Assembly: GCF_000967655.1 (NCBI RefSeq) | Contig: NZ_JXYA01000018.1 | Coordinates: 62,001 to 126,000, forward strand | Source: Pseudoalteromonas rubra | Lineage (GTDB): Bacteria; Pseudomonadota; Gammaproteobacteria; Enterobacterales; Alteromonadaceae | Direction of reading: 5' to 3' | Length of the DNA stretch: 64,000 nucleotides | Shown: piece by piece, positions 9,447 to 18,864 of the stretch | Numbering within the stretch: position 1 is the first letter of the stretch | How the letters are laid out: each line of letters opens with the position of its first letter | The notes under the pieces: model-generated | The model's input: only the letters and a program-made list of their open reading frames with translations | Told to the model about the DNA's origin: nothing | The model's database searches: none | Translations under genes and position numbers: made by a program

Positions 9447-9782
9447 CTAGTATCGCGTTTCCTGTAGTGAGATCAGGCTCACTTCGCAAGTATCTGAAGC
9501 CGAGGTCAGACGCACTTTCTTACCTGACATATAGGCAGACAAAGCCAGACTTAAAAAATGATCCATTTTATCAGCACTGTGTTGACTGTAGGTGATGGTT
9601 GCGGTTTTGTTACAGCCAGGAAGTTCGTGCTGCACATCGCTACCGAAGTAAAGGCGAATTGTTTTGTCGTTCGCAAAGTCGTATACCTTTACGCCTACAA
9701 GCGTACCATGCCCGATATCGGTTGCTGCCAAAGACGTAAATGAAGACAGCACCAAGGCTGCACCTAACAAATTTTTAAACAT
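9447..9782 (-). CDS. Small secreted protein of unknown function
   Basis: A 111-residue protein with a clear Sec signal peptide (MFKNLLGAALVLSSFTSLA, cleavage likely before ATD). The mature part of about 90 residues has two cysteines (in LPGCNKT and SDTCEVS) that could form one disulfide, and a KTIRLYFGSD beta-strand segment. An AAGGAG ribosome site lies six bases upstream of the ATG. It stands alone between the ABC operon and the AarF-like kinase, all on the minus strand with gaps over 100 bases. I do not recognise a family. Confidence 0.75.
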   Translation of the reverse strand: MFKNLLGAALVLSSFTSLAATDIGHGTLVGVKVYDFANDKTIRLYFGSDVQHELPGCNKTATITYSQHSADKMDHFLSLALSAYMSGKKVRLTSASDTCEVSLISLQETRY

Positions 9783-9889
9783 AACAGACTCCTTTGTTAT
9801 TAAGTTGTGTACCCTTTTTGAGTTTTTAGACTATATAACGGGCCTATACTAAGTTCAATGACTTATTACGAGTCATTGGCTTAAGTACG

Positions 9890-11203
9890 TCAATCAGATA
9901 TCAATCTCAATAATGGCCTGAGGTCAATCCGTGCCTTTAGCCTGGCAGCGATTAAATACAACCCCGCCAGCTTACGATGAATAAACAAGGCATCTACCGG
10001 CGGCGTATGCCACTGCCTGGATTGCATACTCAGTTGCCTGCCCTGCTCACTGATCTGCTTGGCGAGCCCACTGGCGGCAAAATCAAACGCCGTAGAGGCT
10101 CTTAGAGGCGATATAGCCAGGTCGAACAAAGACAACACCGCCTGCTGATAGTGCGCGTCGATGTCATCGGCAAAGTAGCCTATTTCACAGGCCGCTTGTT
10201 TCAGTGCCTCGCGGTTTTGTTCGGCCCCGGCCCTGAGCAGCTTTTTATAGCCCTGACGCAACTCGGGTGAAATGGTTCTGGTTGCCCCAAAGTCGAGCAG
10301 TACAATCTGCCCACTTGCTCGATTGTACTGATAGTTGGCCAGGTTCGGGTCTGTCTGTATCATGCCCAACTCAAACATCTCGATGAAAAACAGTTCAATC
10401 AACCGAAACGCCAGCTCGTCCCGAGTCTGCTGTGGCAAGGTCACCATGTTTTCCATCGGCTCTCCCTCGACGAACTCCATAGTCAGCAAATGTCGAGTAC
10501 TGAGTGATGGATAGCTGCCCGGTACCTTAAAATGCGGGTTATCTGCCAGTGCCTGTGCAAACCCATTGAGGGCACTTGCTTCAAGGAGGTAGTCGGTTTC
10601 TGCCAGTAGCTGTAGTTTGGCCTCTTCAACCAGTGGCTGAATGTTTAGTGTTTTTGGCAACAATCCGCTGAGCTTAATCAGGCTTACCACGTTATCAACG
10701 TCACTGTGAATGCTGTCGGCAACCCCCGGATATTGCACTTTGATGGCCAGATTCTGACCCTGCTCAGAGGTGGCTTTATGTACTTGCCCTATCGAGGCAC
10801 GAGCAAAGCTGTTCAGCTCAATGTGGCTGAATTTATCCAGCCAGTCGGGACCCAGTTCTTTAGCAAAGGTGGCAACCAGCTGTTTGTGTGGCATAGGCGC
10901 GGCATCGGCTCTGAGGCGCGCAAGCAAAGCCGACAACTCAGGGGGCAGCAGCTCACCGGCATCCATCGACAGTAATTGGCCCAGCTTCATCGCCGCTCCA
11001 CGTAAATGAGACAGTTTTTCAGCGACCGCATTAATGTTGCCCGGTTGCAGCAGTAACTCAGTGCGACTGGATTTTTGACCACTCAAAGCTTGTTTGGCAC
11101 CGGCAATCATCACATTGGATGCCACTTTACCTGCCAGGCCACCAAAATGGGCCAGCCTGCTCAGGCGACTGGCTGGAACACGACGCGATTTATTGTTCAA
11201 CAC
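9890..11203 (-). CDS. AarF/UbiB/ABC1-family atypical kinase
   Basis: A 437-residue protein of the ABC1/UbiB protein-kinase-like family. It has the family-specific KLGQ motif (AAMKLGQLLSMDAGELLPPEL near residue 90), the alanine-rich nucleotide loop (ARASIGQVHKA), the VAIK-like lysine (LAIKVQYPG), a catalytic-loop QTDPNLANY and the metal-binding LLDFGATR. UbiB acts in ubiquinone production, but this protein is shorter than UbiB (about 540) and lacks an obvious C-terminal membrane pair. It is better called a paralogue of ABC1/ADCK type. It is divergent from an aldehyde dehydrogenase across about 200 bases. Confidence 0.88.
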   Translation of the reverse strand: MLNNKSRRVPASRLSRLAHFGGLAGKVASNVMIAGAKQALSGQKSSRTELLLQPGNINAVAEKLSHLRGAAMKLGQLLSMDAGELLPPELSALLARLRADAAPMPHKQLVATFAKELGPDWLDKFSHIELNSFARASIGQVHKATSEQGQNLAIKVQYPGVADSIHSDVDNVVSLIKLSGLLPKTLNIQPLVEEAKLQLLAETDYLLEASALNGFAQALADNPHFKVPGSYPSLSTRHLLTMEFVEGEPMENMVTLPQQTRDELAFRLIELFFIEMFELGMIQTDPNLANYQYNRASGQIVLLDFGATRTISPELRQGYKKLLRAGAEQNREALKQAACEIGYFADDIDAHYQQAVLSLFDLAISPLRASTAFDFAASGLAKQISEQGRQLSMQSRQWHTPPVDALFIHRKLAGLYLIAARLKARIDLRPLLRLISD

Positions 11204-11407
11204 TTCACTCCTGTATTTGGGCTTCTTCCTATATTACGTACAGTTTACCCATTTTGTTCAGAGTTGCGGGCAAAAACTCACTCAGTAAACAGCAGGGAAA
11301 GAAACTATTTTTGAGCAATTTTAGAGCTTTTATTCACACACCTGCAGATCAGGGTTATTATCAGGTAAACCGTTTTGCCAACAACCAAGACAAAAAGGCC
11401 TCTCACA

Positions 11408-12823
11408 ATGAGCGATATGAGCACAGTATCTGAACAAACGCTGCTAACGATGAATTTTCAGGCAATGCAGTCGGCCTATCGCCGCGATCCTGCGCCGGAC
11501 CATGCGCAGCGTGTGGCGGTGCTCAAAAAACTCAAACGGTCGCTGATCAATCACGAACAACAGGTTTACCAGGCATTATCGAAAGATTACGGCTACCGCA
11601 GTGAATTCGATACCTTTTTTGCCGACATCATGCCAACCATAGCTGCCATCAAGTATGCCATTAAACACCTGAAAAAATGGATGCAGCCTTCCAAGCGCCA
11701 CGCCGGGCTGATGCTCGCCCCTTCTAAAGTAAAGGTGCATTATCAACCTCTTGGCGTTGTTGGCGTTGTCACGCCCTGGAATTTTCCGTTCTACCTTGCG
11801 CTGGGCCCGACTATTCAGGCGCTGGCCGCAGGCAATCGGGTGATGATCAAAATGAGTGAGTTTACGCCCCACGCCAACCAGGTGCTGCGCACCATTGTTG
11901 AAGACATCAGCGATCATGTGCACGTGGTAGAAGGCGATGCAGAGATTGGCGCGGCATTCTCTGCATTGGCGTTCGATCATCTGATATTCACAGGATCTAC
12001 CGCCGTTGGTAAGCAAGTTGCCAAAGCCGCTGCCGATAACCTCACGCCCATTACCCTGGAGCTGGGGGGTAAGTCACCAACCATTATCGACGAGCAAATC
12101 GACATGAAGATTGCCGTAGATGCGGTGATCATGGGCAAGTCCATCAATTCAGGGCAGATCTGCGTTGCGCCGGATTATATTTTTGTGCCGACATCGCGTC
12201 TGGACACTTTTATTGAAACTTTTATTGCGCGCTACAGCGAATACCACCTCACCAGCAACAATCGCAATCAGCAAAGCCATATTATTTCACAGCGCCAGCA
12301 CACTCGCTTAATGCAATTACTGGATGATGCAAAGGCCAAAGGTGCCGAAGTGCATGCGGTCAAAGCACCAGAGCCGGGTGACGAAAAACGCGTTTACCCG
12401 CACTTGCTGACTAACCTCAGCGACGATATGGCGGTGCTCAAAGAAGAGATATTCGGCTCTTTATTGCCCGTTATGAGCTATGAAAGCTTAGATGAGGTAA
12501 TCGCGTATATCACGGAGCGTCCTCGCCCGCTGGCCCTGTACATTATGTCAAACAACCCGACCTTGATTGACCGCCTTATCAACCACACCCACAGCGGCGG
12601 GATAAGCATTAACGATACCACCATGCATGTGGTCGCAGACGATGCGCCCTTTGGCGGGATAGGCCATTCGGGTATGGGCCATTATCATGGTTACGAAGGG
12701 TTTTTAACTTTCTCGAAAGCCAAAACGGTGTTGTACTCAAGCAGCTGGCTGCCGAAAAATCGTTTTGTGCTCAAACACCGGGACAGGGTGTTAAAAGTGC
12801 TCCGTAAATGGCTGCTAAGATAA
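11408..12823 (+). CDS. Aldehyde dehydrogenase, coniferyl-aldehyde dehydrogenase-like
   Basis: A 471-residue NAD(P)-dependent aldehyde dehydrogenase. It has the TPWNFPFYLALGPTIQALAAG block, glycine motif FTGSTAVGK, the general-base glutamate E218 in LELGGKSP and the nucleophile C252 in SGQICVAPD. The sequence style (IMPTIAAIKYAIKHLKKWM at the N-terminus, a hydrophobic-basic C-terminus) fits the coniferyl-aldehyde/fatty-aldehyde group rather than betaine aldehyde enzymes. Start at 11408 with AAGG upstream; an in-frame ATG at 11375 has no ribosome site. True substrate unknown; medium- or long-chain aldehydes are likely. The UbiB-like gene is divergent and a di-haem protein gene follows. Confidence 0.9.
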   Translation: MSDMSTVSEQTLLTMNFQAMQSAYRRDPAPDHAQRVAVLKKLKRSLINHEQQVYQALSKDYGYRSEFDTFFADIMPTIAAIKYAIKHLKKWMQPSKRHAGLMLAPSKVKVHYQPLGVVGVVTPWNFPFYLALGPTIQALAAGNRVMIKMSEFTPHANQVLRTIVEDISDHVHVVEGDAEIGAAFSALAFDHLIFTGSTAVGKQVAKAAADNLTPITLELGGKSPTIIDEQIDMKIAVDAVIMGKSINSGQICVAPDYIFVPTSRLDTFIETFIARYSEYHLTSNNRNQQSHIISQRQHTRLMQLLDDAKAKGAEVHAVKAPEPGDEKRVYPHLLTNLSDDMAVLKEEIFGSLLPVMSYESLDEVIAYITERPRPLALYIMSNNPTLIDRLINHTHSGGISINDTTMHVVADDAPFGGIGHSGMGHYHGYEGFLTFSKAKTVLYSSSWLPKNRFVLKHRDRVLKVLRKWLLR

Positions 12824-12953
12824 ACGCAGCCGCAAACCCCACGCTCCCTTTAAACCACAACAGATAACACACCTGACATGTAACTTCATGTAATAGCCAA
12901 ACGCTCGCCCTGCCACTACTCTTTTGTATCTCTCTGAGCGCAAGGAAAACCCA

Positions 12954-14780
12954 ATGAGCAAGTTACCTGTTATCGCAGCCCTAAGCGCAGCCAGCCTGCT
13001 GGTCTTAGTTGGCTGTACAACCAACCGTCATACAGCACCCGCTGATCCGATAGATGTGACCCCTGAGCATGGCGATGTGCCTAACAGGGTATGGTTAGAT
13101 CAGGGCTGGAGCGACAAGATCCGCGAAGATTTCTGGTTTACCGGACAAGGCTCGCAGATCATTCCCTACACCTGGTTTGTCTGGCTCGAACAGGCCGACA
13201 ACCAGCAACTGTTTCGCCACAGCGAGCACATGGAGTTCTTGCGTTATCTGCCCAGCAAGGCAAGCGAGCGTAACCCCGGGGGACTGCCCATTGGCTTTGC
13301 CCTGCACAGTAACCAAAAAACCGGTGAAAACTGGGTTGGCATGACCTGTGCGGCTTGTCATACCAGCCAGATTGATTACAAAGGTACCAAGATGCTGGTC
13401 GAAGGCGCGCCGACGCTGGCCAACTTCGTGCTGTTTTTCGACCGCCTGGTTGCGGCCCTGAACAATACACTACAAGACGACGCAAAGTTCGAGCGCTTTG
13501 CTCGCAATGTACTGGGTTCTAAATACAGCAATAGCAGCAGTGCCAGTCTCAAGCAGCGATTGCAACAGGTTGCACTGCAAACAGCGCAAAGACAGGCCGT
13601 CAACGCCCTGCCAGATGACTACCCGAAAGACTTTACCAGCTACGCCCGCTTAGATGCATTTGGCAATATTCAAAATGCCGGTACGGCATTTGCGCTCAAC
13701 GATCTTAGCAACAAAAACACCCCAACCGGGCCCGTGTCTTATCCGTTTTTGTGGGGTACCCACCAGTCAGACGTGGTGCAGTGGAACGCCTCCGCCCCGA
13801 ATACTCCCATTGTCGGCCCCTTGGTGCGCAATATTGGCGAGGTCGTTGGCGTATTTGGCGAATTGCAGATAGAGAAAGCGCCCTTCTGGCAACGCGTTTG
13901 GGGTAAAAAGTTCCGTTACAGCTCAACCGTCGACATGATTGGGCTGGGCTATCTTGAGTCCTGGGTTAAAACTTTGAGGTCACCTCAGTGGCCGGTTGAA
14001 TACCTGCCCGCCATAGATACGCAAAAAGCGGCCAAAGGTGAGCTGCTCTATAAACAAGCCTGTGCCAGCTGCCACCAGTTGATCCCCCGCGAAAAAGAAC
14101 ACCTGGATTATATTGCCAATCAAACCCTGGTTTCTGAGCTGGGCACCGATCCGGTAACGGCCAATAACGCTTCCTGCCATATGGCTAAAACGCTGATTTT
14201 AGAGGGCACCAAAGAACGTATTCTGATAGGCAGTAAGTTCCAGGCCGTCGACAACGCCATCGATGTGCCGGTCAATGGGGTAGTCGGTCTGGTGTTGAAA
14301 GACTTACCCACAGCCCTGAAGGCTGGCAATATTCCTGAAAGAACCGGTGCTGACGGGCAAAAAATATCGGTGGTTAAAGAGCTGGAAAACCTGGTGATGC
14401 AACACCTGAAAGCGCGAGGAAAGCGTGCCGACGCGGTAGAGTCCGATTGTGTTGATGGGAAGCTTGACGGCGCGGTGTACAAAGGTCGCCCGCTCAATGG
14501 TATTTGGGCAACGGCACCGTATCTGCATAACGGCTCTGTACCCAATCTCTATGAGTTAATGAAAAAACCTGAGCAGCGCGTCACCGAGTTTTGGGTGGGC
14601 AGTCGTGAGTTCGATCCGGTCAATGTGGGCTATGTCACCACACAAGGGCTGAACAAGTTCAGAGTAAACGCCAGTAATGGCCAAATCATGCCCGGTAACT
14701 CCAACCTTGGCCACAGCTATGGCACCGAGTTTAGCGACGAGGAAAAGTGGCAGATCATTGAATTTATGAAGACGCTGTAG
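12954..14780 (+). CDS. Di-haem cytochrome c lipoprotein, RoxA / CcP-like
   Basis: A 608-residue lipoprotein (signal MSKLPVIAALSAASLLVLVGC, cysteine 21) with two c-type haem motifs, CAACH at 132-136 and CASCH at 370-374. A C-terminal LNGIWATAPYLHNGSVPNL block is shared by di-haem peroxidases and RoxA-type rubber oxygenases. The length (about 600) and the haem spacing fit RoxA/RoxB-like proteins better than the 320-residue bacterial peroxidases. Oxidative cleavage of an isoprenoid or lipid is possible but unproven; a peroxidase role is the alternative. AAGGA lies upstream of the chosen ATG. A terminator hairpin follows. Confidence 0.82.
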   Translation: MSKLPVIAALSAASLLVLVGCTTNRHTAPADPIDVTPEHGDVPNRVWLDQGWSDKIREDFWFTGQGSQIIPYTWFVWLEQADNQQLFRHSEHMEFLRYLPSKASERNPGGLPIGFALHSNQKTGENWVGMTCAACHTSQIDYKGTKMLVEGAPTLANFVLFFDRLVAALNNTLQDDAKFERFARNVLGSKYSNSSSASLKQRLQQVALQTAQRQAVNALPDDYPKDFTSYARLDAFGNIQNAGTAFALNDLSNKNTPTGPVSYPFLWGTHQSDVVQWNASAPNTPIVGPLVRNIGEVVGVFGELQIEKAPFWQRVWGKKFRYSSTVDMIGLGYLESWVKTLRSPQWPVEYLPAIDTQKAAKGELLYKQACASCHQLIPREKEHLDYIANQTLVSELGTDPVTANNASCHMAKTLILEGTKERILIGSKFQAVDNAIDVPVNGVVGLVLKDLPTALKAGNIPERTGADGQKISVVKELENLVMQHLKARGKRADAVESDCVDGKLDGAVYKGRPLNGIWATAPYLHNGSVPNLYELMKKPEQRVTEFWVGSREFDPVNVGYVTTQGLNKFRVNASNGQIMPGNSNLGHSYGTEFSDEEKWQIIEFMKTL

Positions 14781-14790
14781 TGCGGGTAGC

Positions 14791-14824
14791 GGCCTGCTTT
14801 GCTATGTAGCAGGCCATCTTTTAA
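14791..14824 (+). terminator. Rho-independent terminator after the di-haem cytochrome gene
   Basis: GGCCTGCT (14791-14798) pairs with AGCAGGCC (14808-14815), followed by ATCTTTT. It lies 10 bases after the stop codon and before the amidohydrolase gene, which is therefore probably a separate unit or reached by read-through. Confidence 0.7.
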
Positions 14825-14849
14825 ACAGTACAAACAATAAGGATCCGAT

Positions 14850-16040
14850 ATGTGTACTAACTTCAAAATTAAAACCACCTTTGATGACATCATTGTAGGG
14901 CGCAGCCAGGAGTTTTCTCAGCTGTTAGGACGCTCATTAATGTTCAGAAAACCCGGCCATCATTATCAGCAAAACTTGTTTGATCCCGATGGTAAAGACT
15001 GCCAGCCAAGTGAGTGGGCAAAAGCACACTGCCAGTTCACCTGGACCGGCGAGTATGGCTTTGTAGCCATGCAGTCGTTAGATTTTGATGAAGTTGCAAA
15101 AACCTACAACATTCAAATTGCAGACTCAGTGAAAAGCCCTATCGCAACAGACGGCATTAATACCGAGGGCTTGTATATTGGTTGTTTGTTGCAAAATGCC
15201 GCCGATTATCCGGCAGTTACCGATCCCGCCAAAGGCTTAGCGGTTACCAACTTGATAGACTACATTTTGAGTACCTGCCAGAGCTGCCAGGATGTGCGGG
15301 ACAGACTGGCGCCAAACAGTGCAGAAGGTGCTTGCCAGCAAGACAAACCGCAGGCGCAAGTACAAGTAACGGATGCGACCAGACATAAGCTGTTTCATCA
15401 ACACTTTCCGGTTCATGACCGCTTTGGCGACAGCATAGTGATTGAGTTTATTAACGGCCAGGTTCAGATCCACGACAACAACCAGTACGGGGTATTAACG
15501 AATGACCCGGATTTTCAGTGGCATATCACTAACCTGAAAAATTATGCCAATGTTACACCGGTTTCGTCGCACCACTCGCAACCGGGTAACCTGGACGACA
15601 TCACCATGCAAAGTCAGGGTAACGGATTCTCTTTGTTGCCGGGTGGTCTGCTGCCCATGCACCGGTTTGTCAGAGCCGCGATGATGGTCAACTATGCCAA
15701 GCCAGTTGCCAGCACAGATGAAGCCATCAACCTGGCCGCACACATTTTAAATACCGTGGATATTCCACTGGGCGTGATCCGCGAAATCTCTGAAGGGAAA
15801 TCACTCAAGCCTGAGCTTGATTACACCCAGTACATCACCTTATCGGACCTGAGCCAGCAAAGGTTTTATGTGCGTTTGTATGAATCGCCACAGGTGTATT
15901 GTGTTGACCTGAACAAGCTAGATCTCTGTGCGCTCAATGGTAAGACGTTTGATATTCCGAGGAATACATTGGCAACCAACCTGACCGAGCAAATCTCCAC
16001 CAGCAAAATTGCTAATTCGCCATTTCAGGCGGCCGGCTAA
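14850..16040 (+). CDS. Linear amide C-N hydrolase, choloylglycine hydrolase/penicillin V acylase family
   Basis: A 396-residue Ntn-type hydrolase. Removal of the initiator methionine exposes Cys2 (MCTNFKIKT), the nucleophile of the choloylglycine hydrolase family. The following GRSQEF arginine and a later GLYIGCLL segment fit the fold. There is no signal peptide, so the enzyme is expected to be cytoplasmic. Family substrates are bile-acid conjugates, penicillin V and, in Gram-negative bacteria, N-acyl homoserine lactones. An AHL or other amide is more plausible than bile salts in a marine bacterium. AAGGA precedes the ATG. It ends at a bidirectional hairpin. Confidence 0.85.
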   Translation: MCTNFKIKTTFDDIIVGRSQEFSQLLGRSLMFRKPGHHYQQNLFDPDGKDCQPSEWAKAHCQFTWTGEYGFVAMQSLDFDEVAKTYNIQIADSVKSPIATDGINTEGLYIGCLLQNAADYPAVTDPAKGLAVTNLIDYILSTCQSCQDVRDRLAPNSAEGACQQDKPQAQVQVTDATRHKLFHQHFPVHDRFGDSIVIEFINGQVQIHDNNQYGVLTNDPDFQWHITNLKNYANVTPVSSHHSQPGNLDDITMQSQGNGFSLLPGGLLPMHRFVRAAMMVNYAKPVASTDEAINLAAHILNTVDIPLGVIREISEGKSLKPELDYTQYITLSDLSQQRFYVRLYESPQVYCVDLNKLDLCALNGKTFDIPRNTLATNLTEQISTSKIANSPFQAAG

Positions 16041-16050
16041 GTTAACCTGC

Positions 16051-16080
16051 AATCAGGGCGGCTGCATAGCCGCCCTGATT
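16051..16080. terminator. Bidirectional terminator hairpin between convergent genes
   Basis: AATCAGGGCGGCT (16051-16063) and AGCCGCCCTGATT (16068-16080) form a perfect 13-base stem around GCAT. It sits in the 50-base gap between the plus-strand amidohydrolase and the minus-strand RTX-like gene, so it can serve both. Confidence 0.8.
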
Positions 16081-16090
16081 ACTTTAGCAA

Positions 16091-17707
16091 TTACAGATCA
16101 AACACACTTGTTGAGCGATTCTCAAGCCACTTTTCAAACTTAGCTTCGCTGACCAGGTTAGCTATTTTTTGCTTGAAGCTTCTGTACCCCGTCCGTTCAT
16201 TAAACCGGACCAAATTCAAAGACTCTTCATGGCGTGATGACATGCCTCTGGCGGCTCTGCGTACCGCGTCATCAAAGTAGCCACTTTTGCTGTTCACGCT
16301 GGACAGATAGTCACAGATATCCCTGTCACCCCATTCGTTGTAGCAATAATCTTTACCACTGCCGCCCTTACCTTTAGGGATTTCATCGCCTCTTACAAAC
16401 AGAATGTCTCCACCATCCCCGCCGTATAATCCGATATCAGAATAGGTTGAGATTGCGGCTAAGAAGTCTTTGCTACCACCTCCATTGAGCTCGCAGTGTC
16501 CACCTTCACAGACAATGATATCCTGACCGCTGCCGCCCCAGAATTTGGCGCGTCGATTCCAGCGGCTGCCCCCGGAATCCACCAGCAAGTCAGCGCCTGA
16601 ATTACCATAGAGACGGTCTTTACTGCCATCGTTGCCAAACAGCAGGTCGTCGCCATCACCGCCACTAACTCTGTCCGACCCCTTGTTGCCAAACAGCACA
16701 TCATCGCCTGCTTCACCATACAGCTTGTCGTCATTACCGCCGGACTCAGTGCCGCCCAGATATACCTGAATACCATCATGATCGGTCTCAAGCAAAGAAT
16801 CTCCAATGATCCAGTCGTTGCCGGCGCCACCTTTGATGGTGTCTTTATCTGCACCACCAACGAGCAAATCATGCCCGCTGCCGGTTATGATGCTATCTTT
16901 GCCATCACGACCATACACGGTAAAGTTCAGGTTTGAACCTGATGCATTCAGCACATCATTGCCATCAGACAAACTAACAGAAATGCTGTGTATGCCACTG
17001 GTATAGGCACAGTGCTGATAGTCTTTGGTGTAAGCCAGTACATAGTCATCATATTGCTCTATATACAATTCAATGCCCGACTCAATCGCCTGGATCCCCC
17101 ACAGCCCATTGTATGAATAGGTTGAGAATTCATTAAGCTGCGAATCGCATCGCTCATAAGCCTGAGTGAACGCCTCGGATGGCGCTAAAAACGTGGCACA
17201 GCCAGTCGATTCAATATTTTTGACATGACTGTCGGCAGGCCCCTCCTGCCCTTCCACCAGACAGTCTGTACCCGCGCCACCATCGACATACTCATAGCCA
17301 TCATGGGTAAAAATCGTATCGTTGCCGCCATGAGAAAAGACAAAGTCATACTCACTACCGGTTTGAATATAGTCATCGCTGTCACTGCCCGTGACTCTTT
17401 GGTGAGCATCCAGGCCGGAGCCATCAAAAGTACCGCCCGATTCTGGCAAGTAGACGGCCAGACCATTGTAATCACTGAGGTCAAACACCTCACAACGGCC
17501 ATTGTATTCAAGCATTGCCGCAGACTTAGTACCCGACGCGGTTAACGTCTGCTCAGTATGCGCTGGATGCACGGCAACATAGCTGAAGCCATCTTCCGTT
17601 GCGCCATATTCAACCGACATATCTGCCCGATTGATCCCCGTACAATTAGCCCATGAGTACACCGGCATCAGCAGTGCGCCATACAGAGCAAGTTTTTTTA
17701 TATTCAT
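16091..17707 (-). CDS. RTX-type calcium-binding repeat protein, secreted
   Basis: A 538-residue acidic protein with a Sec-type signal (MNIKKLALYGALLMPVYSWA). It has a long run of nonapeptide-like GGxGxDxLx repeats between about residues 110 and 440 (for example GGAGNDWIIGD, GEAGDDVLFGN, GGDGDDLLFGN), the calcium-binding parallel beta-roll of RTX proteins. Unlike most RTX exoproteins it has an N-terminal signal peptide, so export by Sec is more likely than type I. The C-terminal 90 residues are basic and repeat-free. The start is uncertain: ATG 17707 (weak GTGAG upstream) or GTG 17719. No enzymatic domain is recognised; a calcium-dependent surface or adhesive role is a guess. Confidence 0.8.
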   Translation of the reverse strand: MNIKKLALYGALLMPVYSWANCTGINRADMSVEYGATEDGFSYVAVHPAHTEQTLTASGTKSAAMLEYNGRCEVFDLSDYNGLAVYLPESGGTFDGSGLDAHQRVTGSDSDDYIQTGSEYDFVFSHGGNDTIFTHDGYEYVDGGAGTDCLVEGQEGPADSHVKNIESTGCATFLAPSEAFTQAYERCDSQLNEFSTYSYNGLWGIQAIESGIELYIEQYDDYVLAYTKDYQHCAYTSGIHSISVSLSDGNDVLNASGSNLNFTVYGRDGKDSIITGSGHDLLVGGADKDTIKGGAGNDWIIGDSLLETDHDGIQVYLGGTESGGNDDKLYGEAGDDVLFGNKGSDRVSGGDGDDLLFGNDGSKDRLYGNSGADLLVDSGGSRWNRRAKFWGGSGQDIIVCEGGHCELNGGGSKDFLAAISTYSDIGLYGGDGGDILFVRGDEIPKGKGGSGKDYCYNEWGDRDICDYLSSVNSKSGYFDDAVRRAARGMSSRHEESLNLVRFNERTGYRSFKQKIANLVSEAKFEKWLENRSTSVFDL

Positions 17708-18001
17708 CAGAGTGCTCACTTATCGTTTTTCAGAGGTGATAACGTCATTGTCCTGATACTTATACAACGACAATGTGCAACCAATATGGATTGTCTCGCG
17801 CTATACCGAAATCTCACTGTCTTGTTGTAGAAACCACTCCAAGCTGTTAACTTGTTGTTTCAAAAATCCTCCAAGTGTAATTATTGATTGAAGCATACGA
17901 ATGCCTAAAACATGCGTTGTAAGTCACCTACAGGCAGGTTTACTTGCTGTTGCTGACCGTCGAAAGATAAGTACTTTGGAACACAAAATTAAGGATAAGT
18001 A

Positions 18002-18790
18002 ATGAACTTCACAAAAGCTGCGCTAAGCCTTGCCTTAGCTTCTTCTTTAACATTCGGATTCAACGCGAACGCAGGTCAGGACATTACCTTTAAACTCGCT
18101 GCGACCACAGATGGCACCAATCACTCTGTACCTATGCCAATCATGGGCCAGAATGCTTTTTCATTTCAGGTAGTACTGGATTATCAGTATCAAAACAACG
18201 GCGGTACATGCACAATCTTGTATAGTGAAACCGCCTGTACAATTGAAAATATGAGCGGTGCGGTTACCCTGTCAAACATACACTGGGGAAGAGCATCGAT
18301 GCATAAATCCATGCAGCAGATTTCAAGCTGGATGTATGTGAACTCGCAGGAGCAAACTTCAACAGTACTCATCCCGTCCAGTAATGTGCACTTTTACTTT
18401 TTAGACAATGCACAACCTACAGCAACATTAAATGTCTATGGTCGCTCCTCGCATCAGATTGCCAATTACGGGCGCGCCAGTATGCAAACAACCAAAAATG
18501 CCAACAACCTGGGTTTTGAGCTGGCCCGTCTGCCTTACAATACCAAGCAAGACGGCGTGAAATTTCCTATGATGGCAGGTTGTATGAACCTGGCGGTACT
18601 CAACACCAGTGCCTCCAGTATTGCTCGGGTGAATTTTACCCAGGCCAATCAGGCAACCGGCCCCATCACAACCACATTGTGCGTACCAGGGAATGACACA
18701 ACTACGTTTGTAGGGATAGATACCACCACAGAGCGGGTCGCTAATATCTCGACTCATGTTCCGGCCGAATTGTCTCACTTGTATAAATAA
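18002..18790 (+). CDS. Secreted protein of unknown function
   Basis: A 262-residue protein with a clear signal peptide (MNFTKAALSLALASSLTFGF, likely cleaved after ANA). Mature sequence is rich in Asn, Ser and Thr. It has two cysteine pairs (in GGTCTILYSETACTIEN and between GCMNLAVL and TTLCVPG), suggesting a disulfide-stabilised extracellular beta-fold. AAGGA lies upstream of the ATG. It is divergent from the RTX-like gene across 294 bases that include the inverted repeat CATTGTC...GACAATG (17746-17775). It ends at a strong hairpin. I do not recognise a family. Confidence 0.75.
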   Translation: MNFTKAALSLALASSLTFGFNANAGQDITFKLAATTDGTNHSVPMPIMGQNAFSFQVVLDYQYQNNGGTCTILYSETACTIENMSGAVTLSNIHWGRASMHKSMQQISSWMYVNSQEQTSTVLIPSSNVHFYFLDNAQPTATLNVYGRSSHQIANYGRASMQTTKNANNLGFELARLPYNTKQDGVKFPMMAGCMNLAVLNTSASSIARVNFTQANQATGPITTTLCVPGNDTTTFVGIDTTTERVANISTHVPAELSHLYK

Positions 18791-18796
18791 AAGGCA

Positions 18797-18835
18797 CGAA
18801 AGAGGCCATCCGATATAGCAGGATAGTCTCTTTCG
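18797..18835. terminator. Terminator hairpin between convergent genes
   Basis: CGAAAGAG (18797-18804) pairs with CTCTTTCG (18828-18835), extended by ATCC/GGAT inside. It lies 7 bases after the secreted-protein stop and 30 bases before the end of the convergent gene. Confidence 0.65.
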
Positions 18836-18864
18836 CAATCTTTGCATGACAGGCCACTAGGTGT

